A DNA stretch of 13,060 bases from the NCBI GenBank assembly GCA_018665505.1, contig JABJCS010000227.1:1-13060 (forward strand), written 5' to 3'. This DNA comes from Alphaproteobacteria bacterium. GTDB taxonomy: Bacteria > Pseudomonadota > Alphaproteobacteria > UBA8366. Positions within the stretch are counted from its first letter, which is position 1, and each line of letters starts with the position of its first letter. Below the pieces are notes generated by a model, which saw only the letters and a program-made list of their open reading frames with translations, did no database searches and was not told the DNA's origin. The position numbers and the translations under genes are program-made. Below, in pieces: positions 1 through 6,312 of this stretch.

Positions 1-258
1 ATCACGAACGGCAAATTCGTTTTCACCTGTACCGAAGCCTATATGATCGAAAACGGTCGAAAAGGCGCTCCGGTCAAGGGAGCTACCCTGATCGGAAACG
101 GTCCGGATGCGTTGACGAAAGTATCGATGATCGGCAATGACATGATGCTGGACCCGGGTGTTGGCACCTGCGGCAAGGACGGACAAGGCGTGCCGGTCGG
201 CGTTGGTCAACCTACGATGCGGCTGGATGGATTAACGGTTGGAGGCACAGCGGCCTGA
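1..258 (+). CDS. tldD: TldD metalloprotease, C-terminal end (partial, 5' end outside window)
   Basis: Frame 1 is open from the first base to the TGA at 256-258, giving about 85 residues of a protein that begins outside the window. The tail contains the run [15 protein letters not shown] followed by [10 protein letters not shown], which I recognise as the conserved C-terminus of TldD. TldD pairs with TldE/PmbA in a cytosolic zinc metalloprotease that degrades unfolded peptides and matures some modified peptides (family knowledge). The zinc-binding HExxxH region lies upstream and cannot be checked. The first ATG at 43 is internal and not the real start. The next gene on this strand is a broken remnant, so no operon partner is visible. 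Confidence 0.9.
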   Translation: MTNGKFVFTCTEAYMIENGRKGAPVKGATLIGNGPDALTKVSMIGNDMMLDPGVGTCGKDGQGVPVGVGQPTMRLDGLTVGGTAA

Positions 259-283
259 ATTCGGGCGTCTAATTGAGAATACC

Positions 284-715
284 GTGGGACAAACGAAACT
301 CGCCATAGCGGTTCTAATGCTTACTGCCCTCGGTGTCTGCAACGACGAGGACCCCGAAAAGCAGATCGGCCCGGGTCCCGCCCAGCTCGTGTTCGAGCTT
401 GCCTAATTGCGCCATGAGGTGATCGACGGGCGCCATACGCATTTCCACAGCCGGCGCTATTCCGAATCTATCGGTACCGGAGTCACGCTTCAGGCTGGAA
501 ATGTCTGCATCGAGTTGGGCAAAGCTTGTCTGAGCGCCCGTGTGAGTTAACTTATCAATGGCTTAGAAAGTTTGGTTCAACCGAACCATCACGTTGCGAC
601 ACGCCTGGAAAGCGACATGATTACCATCGAGTATTGGGGCAAGGACGACGCCGGAAACGACGTCCGAGTGTCAAAGACACTCAATGTCGCGGGAAATAAA
701 ATCGACGTCCAATAA
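284..715 (+). pseudogene. Decayed small secreted/exported protein gene with two in-frame TAA codons
   Basis: A single frame from GTG 284 to TAA 713-715 reads as 144 codons, interrupted by TAA at 404-406 (codon 41) and TAA at 548-550 (codon 89). All three segments look like protein. The first begins with a basic residue and a hydrophobic run (LAIAVLMLTALGVC) resembling a signal peptide, though not a canonical lipobox. The middle contains GTGVTLQAGNVCIELGK, and the last contains MITIEYWGKDDAGNDVRV and ends NVAGNKIDVQ. The third codon positions are mostly G or C in the first segment, as expected for a gene of this genome. No frameshift is needed to join the segments, so nonsense mutations are the simplest explanation. 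I do not recognise the family. No good ribosome-binding site precedes GTG 284, so the start is uncertain. It converges on gshA. Confidence 0.55.
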
Positions 716-728
716 CGCCGTCTTCCGA

Positions 729-2096
729 TCAGTAGGACATTTCGCCGTAGACTTTATCGATATCACCGGCCCAACGGCCCTCATAAGCCTCGAGCAGTTC
801 TTGCGCCCTGGTTTTGCCGCTCTCGGCGATCTCGCGCAATTCAGCGAGAAAGATGGTCTCATCCTCACCGATACCGTTCTCACGCGCCCGGTTTTTCAGC
901 CCCGTCTCCGCAATAGCTATCACCTCACGTGCGATATCGAGCACCGTGCCATTGCGGAAAGGTGTGTCGAGCGCAGTTTTCGGCGTCTCCGCGCGTAAAT
1001 ATTCACGCTCTTCGTTGGTCCAGTCCCGGCACAGGTCCCAAGCAGAATCGAGGGCGGTTTGATCGTAAATCAACCCGACCCAAAGCGCCGGTAAGGCACA
1101 GAGACTGCGCCAGGGGCCACCGTCGGCGCCACGCATTTCGATAAACCGCTTCAAGCGGACCTCCGGGAACGGCAGCGTTAGCTGATCCTCCCAATCGCCC
1201 ATCATTGGTGTGATGTGCTCGACCGGCGAGAGTTTACGCGCCATGAAATCGCGGAACGACTTGCCGCTGACGTCGATATACTCGCCGTCGCGGTAGACGA
1301 AATACATCGGCACATCGAGGACGTAATCCGCATGCGCCTCGAAGCCGAAGCCCTCGTCAAAGACGAAAGGCAGCATGCCGGTTCGGTCCGGATCGGTATC
1401 CGTCCATATAAAGCTGCGGAAACTTTGATATCCGCACGGCTTACCCTCGACGAAAGGCGAATTCGCGAACAGCGCCGTGGCAATCGGCTGTAAGGCCAAG
1501 CTGACGCGCATTTTCTTGACCATGTCGGCTTCCGAATCGAAATCCAGATTGACCTGCACGGTGCAGCTGCGCAGCATCATGTCGAGCCCAAGCTTACCCT
1601 TTTTCGGCATATACTCGCGCATGATCTTATAACGGCCTTTCGGCATCCAACCGACGTCATCGCGGCGCGATTTCGGATCGAAGCCAAGGCCCAGCATACC
1701 GGCGCCTATTTCTTCGCAAACCGCCTTCACCTCGGCGAGGTGGGTATGAACCTCAGCGCAGGTCTGGTGAATGGTCTCCAGCATCGCGCCGGACAGTTCG
1801 AACTGCCCACCCGGCTCCAGGGACACAGAAGCGCCGTCCGGTTTACGGAGGGCAATGACATTGCCACCCTCGAACACCGGCTCCCAGCCGAAGCGGGTCA
1901 ACCCATCCAGCAAGACCTGAATTCCGGGAGTCCCTCCATAAGGCAAACGCGTAAAATCGGCACGGTTATAGGCAAACTTCTCGTGTTCCGTGCCGATTCG
2001 CCATTGCTCGCGCGGTTTGCAACCACCTTCGAGATACTCGACAAGTTGTGCCCTGCCGGTAATTGGTTCTCCGCCGGATTTAGAGGGTGCGGCCAT
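729..2096 (-). CDS. gshA: Glutamate-cysteine ligase (gamma-glutamylcysteine synthetase, plant/alphaproteobacterial type)
   Basis: This 455-residue cytosolic enzyme joins L-glutamate to L-cysteine using ATP, the first and usually limiting step of glutathione synthesis. Family signatures are in order: IGTEHEKF at residues 34-41, [11 protein letters not shown] at 93-103 for substrate binding, [11 protein letters not shown] at about 177-187, and FANSPF at about 210-215. The length and motifs match the GCS2-type enzyme shared by plants and alphaproteobacteria rather than the E. coli GshA type. The start is ATG at 2096; a weak purine run (AAGAGAA) lies upstream on the minus strand. It follows rsmE on the same strand after a 48-base gap, so the two are probably cotranscribed. 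The gene reads into TGA at 729-731, with no clear hairpin terminator before the neighbouring remnant. Confidence 0.95.
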   Translation of the reverse strand: MAAPSKSGGEPITGRAQLVEYLEGGCKPREQWRIGTEHEKFAYNRADFTRLPYGGTPGIQVLLDGLTRFGWEPVFEGGNVIALRKPDGASVSLEPGGQFELSGAMLETIHQTCAEVHTHLAEVKAVCEEIGAGMLGLGFDPKSRRDDVGWMPKGRYKIMREYMPKKGKLGLDMMLRSCTVQVNLDFDSEADMVKKMRVSLALQPIATALFANSPFVEGKPCGYQSFRSFIWTDTDPDRTGMLPFVFDEGFGFEAHADYVLDVPMYFVYRDGEYIDVSGKSFRDFMARKLSPVEHITPMMGDWEDQLTLPFPEVRLKRFIEMRGADGGPWRSLCALPALWVGLIYDQTALDSAWDLCRDWTNEEREYLRAETPKTALDTPFRNGTVLDIAREVIAIAETGLKNRARENGIGEDETIFLAELREIAESGKTRAQELLEAYEGRWAGDIDKVYGEMSY

Positions 2097-2144
2097 GGGA
2101 TTTCGTTTCTCTTTTCATGCGGCGTCGCCAATTCACGTGTTATC

Positions 2145-2906
2145 TCATGCCGGCGGACGCCTTCGCCAATCACCCAACGCCGCCTGCCAGCACGCCACCG
2201 CCGAGACGGCGGCGGTCTCCGCGCGCAGGATGCGGGGTCCGAGACTCACGAACCTTATAAAGGAGAGTTTAGCAAAGGCGTCAAGTTCCGTCTGAGAGAA
2301 CCCGCCTTCCGGACCGCACAAGAAGGCATAGGATATACCCTCCGCCTCGGGCTCATGAAGCAGAGCATCCAAGGGCATTGCTTCGCCCCTTTCCGCACAA
2401 ACGAGAAGTTGGCGATCGCTCTGAAAATTCTCCAATGCGACGGCGAGCGGACATGGTTCGGTGAATTCCGGCAAGGTCAACCGTTCGCATTGCTCCGCCG
2501 CCTCGATCACATTGGCGCGATGGCGTTCTAGATTAAGGCGTTTCACTTCCGTGCGTTCGGTGTAGATGGGCGAAATCCGGGATACGCCGAGTTCCACTAC
2601 TTTTTGGACGAGAAAATCAAGCCGCGCGCGTTTGATCGGCGCAAACAACAGCCAAAGATCGGGCTCAGCCACCTGATCGCGCAGGTGCTCCTCCACCCAC
2701 AAAGAGCCCGCACCGCGCCCTATGGTATCAATGCGGGACATCCACTCTCCGTGGCGCCCGTTGAACAGTGCCACTTGCGCCCCCGCAGCCAACCGCAGAA
2801 CGTGTTTCAAATAATGCGCTTGCGCGGCAGTCAATCCAACCGACCGCTCCTCGCCCAAATCATGTTCCACATATAAACGTGCACTGGCGTCGCGGCCGGT
2901 CGTCAT
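2145..2906 (-). CDS. rsmE: 16S rRNA (uracil-1498-N3)-methyltransferase RsmE
   Basis: The 253-residue product is a SPOUT-class methyltransferase that methylates N3 of U1498 in 16S rRNA using S-adenosylmethionine, within the assembled 30S subunit (family knowledge). An N-terminal PUA-like RNA-binding region carries HYLKHVLRL at about 31-39. The family motif VQKVVELGV is at 100-108. The knotted SAM-binding end shows CGPEGGF at about 197-203 and LGPRILRAETA at 222-232. The length is normal. The start is ATG 2906 at the edge of the divergent ubiA region. It precedes gshA by 48 bases in the same direction; rsmE-gshA pairing is common in alphaproteobacteria as I recall it. Confidence 0.95.
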   Translation of the reverse strand: MTTGRDASARLYVEHDLGEERSVGLTAAQAHYLKHVLRLAAGAQVALFNGRHGEWMSRIDTIGRGAGSLWVEEHLRDQVAEPDLWLLFAPIKRARLDFLVQKVVELGVSRISPIYTERTEVKRLNLERHRANVIEAAEQCERLTLPEFTEPCPLAVALENFQSDRQLLVCAERGEAMPLDALLHEPEAEGISYAFLCGPEGGFSQTELDAFAKLSFIRFVSLGPRILRAETAAVSAVACWQAALGDWRRRPPA

Positions 2907-2952
2907 GCGTCCATCGCTTGTCGGTCCTTCTTCTATCCTGCAAGATTACCTT

Positions 2953-3888
2953 ATGTCTCAATGGACGAAAACCGACCCGCAGCCGGACGCCAGCGATATC
3001 GCGGCAGAAAGCTGGCCGTTTCGTCTCACCCCGAACGCCTTCCGCCCCTATCTGACCTTGGCGCGTGTCGATAGACCCATCGGCACGTGGTTGCTACTGC
3101 TCCCATGTTGGTGGGGATTGGCCTTGGCCAGCGGCGGGGACATCGCTCAATCGCTTTATTTCGGCGCCTTGTTCAGCGTCGGCGCGTTCGTGATGCGGAG
3201 TGCCGGATGCGTATGGAACGATATCCTCGACCGCAACTATGACGCCCGGGTCGCGCGCACCGCGCAACGCCCCATCGCGAATGGCGACGTAAGCGTCCGC
3301 GCCGCGGCACTATTCATGGCAGGCCTGGCGGGTGTGGGACTGTTGGTGCTGCTGCAGTTCAACGGCTTCACGATGGTGATTGCTGTCGCAGCACTCGGCC
3401 TCGTCGCCCTCTATCCCTTGATGAAGCGCTTCACCTATTGGCCGCAAGCTTGGCTCGGCCTGACCTTCAATTGGGGCGCACTGGTTGGCTGGGCCGCCGT
3501 CAACGGATCGCTCGACGCACCGGTCTATTATCTTTATGCCGCCGGTATTTTCTGGACCCTCGGCTACGACACGATTTACGCCCATCAGGATAAGGAAGAT
3601 GACGCGCTGATCGGCGTGCGCTCGACAGCGCTGCTATTCGGTGATCGGACGCGAATTTGGCTCGCCGGATTCTATCTCGCCGCTCTCGCAATGTTTATCG
3701 CCGCCGGACTTCGCGCAGAGTTGAATGACGTATATTATATTGGTGTCGGCCTCGGCGCATTACACTTTGGATGGCAAATCTATCAGCTCGATACCGACGA
3801 CCCGCAAGACTGCCTCGCCAAGTTCAAATCGAACAAATGGCTCGGCATTCTGATCACGGCCACCATTGTCGCCGGGCAATCCTGGTAG
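2953..3888 (+). CDS. ubiA: 4-hydroxybenzoate polyprenyltransferase UbiA
   Basis: This integral membrane prenyltransferase attaches the polyprenyl tail to 4-hydroxybenzoate in ubiquinone biosynthesis. From ATG 2953 it is 311 residues, normal for the family. The typical entry RVDRPIGTWLLLLPCWW is at residues 38-54. The first Mg-diphosphate motif NDILDRNYD is at 89-97. The second, GYDTIYAHQDKEDD, is at 204-217 with Asp206, Asp213 and Asp216-217. Hydrophobic helices fill the rest, and it ends NKWLGILITATIVAGQSW. An in-frame ATG at 2905 would add 16 residues but overlaps the rsmE start codon, so I prefer 2953. The TAG stop is 25 bases before the next start, which suggests cotranscription with the redox cyclase. 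Confidence 0.95.
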   Translation: MSQWTKTDPQPDASDIAAESWPFRLTPNAFRPYLTLARVDRPIGTWLLLLPCWWGLALASGGDIAQSLYFGALFSVGAFVMRSAGCVWNDILDRNYDARVARTAQRPIANGDVSVRAAALFMAGLAGVGLLVLLQFNGFTMVIAVAALGLVALYPLMKRFTYWPQAWLGLTFNWGALVGWAAVNGSLDAPVYYLYAAGIFWTLGYDTIYAHQDKEDDALIGVRSTALLFGDRTRIWLAGFYLAALAMFIAAGLRAELNDVYYIGVGLGALHFGWQIYQLDTDDPQDCLAKFKSNKWLGILITATIVAGQSW

Positions 3889-3902
3889 ACAGCATACCCG
3901 AA

Positions 3903-3908
3903 AGGGGA
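3903..3908 (+). promoter_or_regulatory. Ribosome-binding site of the cyclase gene
   Basis: AGGGGA lies five bases before ATG 3914. It decides that start over an in-frame upstream start at 3866, which would overlap the end of ubiA and has no such site. Confidence 0.7.
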
Positions 3909-3913
3909 CCGGA

Positions 3914-5638
3914 ATGACCGAACAAGCGAAAAAGGGCTATCGTCCTTCTATCCGCGATATCCGGCTTTTTTCCGGCCTCGCCATCGGTGTCTTCATTACC
4001 TCTCATCTGATCAATCATTCGCTTGGCCTGCTGTCCATCGAAGCGATGGAAGCTTACCGTAAGGTCCACTCGGCGATCTGGCAGAGCCCTCCGGGAGTTC
4101 TGGTTCTTTACGGTTCCTTCGCCGCCCATTTGCTATTGGCGCTTTACGCGGTCTATCAGCGAAGTCATCTGCGTCTGAAGGTAGGATCGGCGGTACAACT
4201 GGCTTTTGGCCTCCTGATACCATTGCTCTTGATCAAACATGTTGTGGGCTCCCGCGTAGCACCCTATCTCCTCGAATTCGATGCGACCTATTACTACTCG
4301 ATTTCGTTCCTAGGGCTCGATGACGTCAGTTTCTGGCAACAAACGGCACTGATCGTCATCGTCTGGGTTCATTTTTGCGTCGGCTTACACTTCTGGCTAC
4401 GGGTCAAAGCGAGCTACGAGAAATACTCCCCCTTATTCTATTCGGTCGCCGTGGTGATTCCATTGCTTGGATGGCTCGGCTTCGTGCAGGCGGGTAAGTT
4501 GGTGGATAGAATGGCCTCGGTGCCGGGTTGGCTGAAAGGCGTGCGAATGGGACTTGTACAAGCGCCGCCCGAAAAGCTTGCCGCTGTCCTCAATCTCATT
4601 CCCATCTCCATTGGCGTATTCGTTGCCATTTTAGCCGCCGTCCTGCTTGCCAGAGTCGCGCGCCGCCTCTACCGAAACCGCCATGGTGTCGTGCGAGTTA
4701 ATTACCCCGAAGGCAAAACCATGTCTGGGGCGATGGGACCCACGATCCTGGAATTCATACAGACCGCTGGTATTCCGCACGCTTCCGTCTGCGGCGGGCG
4801 TGGCCGATGCACGACCTGCCGTGTCCAAATCACCCAGGGACTCGCCGATCTCGAACGCCCTTCCGAAATCGAAGCGAAAGCCCTCGACAGGATCACAGCA
4901 CCGGCGGATGTGCGCCTAGCTTGCCAGGCTAGGCCGAGGCGCGATATCTCAATCGTACCGCTGCTGCCACCAAGCGCCACGGCCCGCGACGGACGATTGC
5001 CGGGTGGCGTGCAAGGACAGGAACGACAGGTGGCGATCTTGTTCGTCGATTTGCGGGGCTCCACAAAGCTCGGCGAAGATCGCATGCCTTATGACGTTAT
5101 GCTGATCCTCAACCGCTTCTTTTTTGAAATGTCCGAGGCGTTGAAAGTTACCAAGGGCCATTACGCCCAATTTAATGGCGACGGGTTGATGGCGTTGTAC
5201 GGCCTTGAGACAGGCTATGAAGACGGCTGCCGCGAAGCCATCGAAGGAGCGGTGGAGATGCAGCGCCGGATGAATCGCCTCAACCGTACTTTCGAGAAGG
5301 AACTGGGTCGAAAATTGCGCATCGGTGTCGGTGTGCACAGCGGCGACGCCATCGTCGGTAGCATGGGCCCGCCGACGACGCCGATCGTCAGTTCAATTGG
5401 CGACAATGTAAACGTGGCCGCACGCCTTGAAAGCCTTACCAAGGACTTCGAATGCGGCATTGTCATCTCCGCCGCAACGGCGGAAACCGCAGGCGTCGAC
5501 TTGTCGAGCTTCCCGCGCCACGATGCGGAGTTGCGTGGGCGCGGCGAGACGATCTCCATCTATACATTGCCGGACGACGCCGACCCTATGGCGAGTGCCG
5601 TGACGAATTCAGAGGCCGAAACGAAAAAGTCGGCTTGA
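3914..5638 (+). CDS. cyaC: CyaC-like membrane adenylate cyclase: heme-anchor membrane domain, 2Fe-2S ferredoxin domain, class III cyclase
   Basis: The 574-residue product probably makes cAMP from ATP at the inner membrane under redox control. Residues 15-250 hold about six hydrophobic helices with histidines at 31, 35, 52, 72, 85, 109, 153 and 159, resembling a diheme b anchor of the succinate dehydrogenase type. Residues 258-352 are a ferredoxin domain with Cys293, Cys299, Cys302 and Cys337 (C-x5-C-x2-C-x34-C, adrenodoxin-like spacing). Residues 371-552 are a class III cyclase domain: metal Asp379 (FVDLRGST) and Asp423 (FNGDG), with transition-state Asn500 and Arg504. This order matches CyaC of Sinorhizobium meliloti, described as quinone-responsive. 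Gln419 and Ser493 occupy positions that usually fix substrate choice (Lys and Asp/Thr), so adenylate specificity is inferred. It follows ubiA directly. Confidence 0.88.
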   Translation: MTEQAKKGYRPSIRDIRLFSGLAIGVFITSHLINHSLGLLSIEAMEAYRKVHSAIWQSPPGVLVLYGSFAAHLLLALYAVYQRSHLRLKVGSAVQLAFGLLIPLLLIKHVVGSRVAPYLLEFDATYYYSISFLGLDDVSFWQQTALIVIVWVHFCVGLHFWLRVKASYEKYSPLFYSVAVVIPLLGWLGFVQAGKLVDRMASVPGWLKGVRMGLVQAPPEKLAAVLNLIPISIGVFVAILAAVLLARVARRLYRNRHGVVRVNYPEGKTMSGAMGPTILEFIQTAGIPHASVCGGRGRCTTCRVQITQGLADLERPSEIEAKALDRITAPADVRLACQARPRRDISIVPLLPPSATARDGRLPGGVQGQERQVAILFVDLRGSTKLGEDRMPYDVMLILNRFFFEMSEALKVTKGHYAQFNGDGLMALYGLETGYEDGCREAIEGAVEMQRRMNRLNRTFEKELGRKLRIGVGVHSGDAIVGSMGPPTTPIVSSIGDNVNVAARLESLTKDFECGIVISAATAETAGVDLSSFPRHDAELRGRGETISIYTLPDDADPMASAVTNSEAETKKSA

Positions 5639-5698
5639 ATTCACGCCGACAGCGTCGCACATTTCGCGTGGTCGAAACCCGCGAAAGTCATCCCCCTG

Positions 5699-6250
5699 GT
5701 GCGAGAACGGAAATACGGTCTTTGGCAGCGCTTCGCGCGGATGTTGCGCTACCGCCTCGTCATCCCACTGAAACGCAGCCGCCATGCGCCCGAGCACACG
5801 GCGCGCGGTGTTATGGTCGGCGTCGCATGGGCGATGACGCCAACGGTGGGCATCCAAATGCCCATCGTCTTCGGCACTTGGGTGATTAGCCGGAAGCTCT
5901 TCAATTGGGATTTTCATCTCGTAAACGGCCTCGCGTGGACATGGCTTTCCAACGTCTTCACGTTGTTGCCGATCTACTACCTGTTCTTCTTGACCGGACA
6001 GGTCATGCTCGGCCGGCTCGATGATTTAACCGGCTATGACGGGTTCCTGAAATTGATGGACGGCGCGCAAAATGTGAGCCTGAGCGACTGGGAAACCATG
6101 CGTGGTTGGTTCGCGACAATCCTCGAGGGCTGGGGTGTCAGCATGCTGGTCGGCTGTGTGCCCTGGGCCGCGTTGAGCGGTTGGATCGCCTATATCTGGA
6201 GCCTCGCGTTCGTGCGCAAATACCGCGCTCGACGCAGTCCCGCGACGTAG
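5699..6250 (+). CDS. DUF2062 domain membrane protein
   Basis: From GTG 5699 the product is 183 residues. A basic N-terminus (residues 1-33, rich in Arg and Lys) precedes a DUF2062 core with hydrophobic segments at about 36-62, 72-98 and 143-170. The stretch GVMVGVAWAMTPTVGIQMP is the typical DUF2062 opening. The function of the family is not established; members are small inner membrane proteins, sometimes beside glycosyltransferase or envelope genes. The start is uncertain: no good ribosome-binding site precedes GTG 5699, and the next in-frame ATG is at 5741. The frame is the same as that of the upstream cyclase, separated by its TGA and 20 sense codons. It lies 60 bases after the cyclase in the same direction and is probably in its transcript. 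Confidence 0.8.
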   Translation: MRERKYGLWQRFARMLRYRLVIPLKRSRHAPEHTARGVMVGVAWAMTPTVGIQMPIVFGTWVISRKLFNWDFHLVNGLAWTWLSNVFTLLPIYYLFFLTGQVMLGRLDDLTGYDGFLKLMDGAQNVSLSDWETMRGWFATILEGWGVSMLVGCVPWAALSGWIAYIWSLAFVRKYRARRSPAT

Positions 6251-6302
6251 CTCGCGGAACCCCTATCGACACGCACGGTTTAAGCGCCATCTTGCTTTCG
6301 GC

Positions 6303-6308
6303 AGGAGG
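6303..6308 (+). promoter_or_regulatory. Strong ribosome-binding site of the CoA-transferase gene
   Basis: A perfect AGGAGG sits four bases before ATG 6313. It fixes the start there, because an in-frame start at 6106 would lie inside the DUF2062 gene. Confidence 0.85.
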
Positions 6309-6312
6309 CGAC

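Noticed and set aside
1740..2531. A 263-codon plus-strand frame opposite gshA and rsmE
   Set aside because: It spans the gap between two supported minus-strand genes and is low in recognisable protein features.
2918..2939. Possible promoter TTGTCG / TATCCT before ubiA
   Set aside because: The spacer is only ten bases, too short for a sigma70 promoter.
2905..2952. Earlier ubiA start at ATG 2905
   Set aside because: It overlaps the rsmE start codon and adds residues not typical of UbiA.
3886..3888. TAG reassigned as a sense codon across the genome, to explain the acyl-CoA dehydrogenase stop
   Set aside because: TAG ends ubiA properly, and also the DUF2062 and GGCT-like genes, at expected protein ends; reading through it in ubiA would run into the cyclase gene.
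6106..6312. Upstream extension of the CoA-transferase start
   Set aside because: It overlaps the end of the DUF2062 gene in another frame, while AGGAGG four bases before ATG 6313 fixes the start, right where family homology begins.
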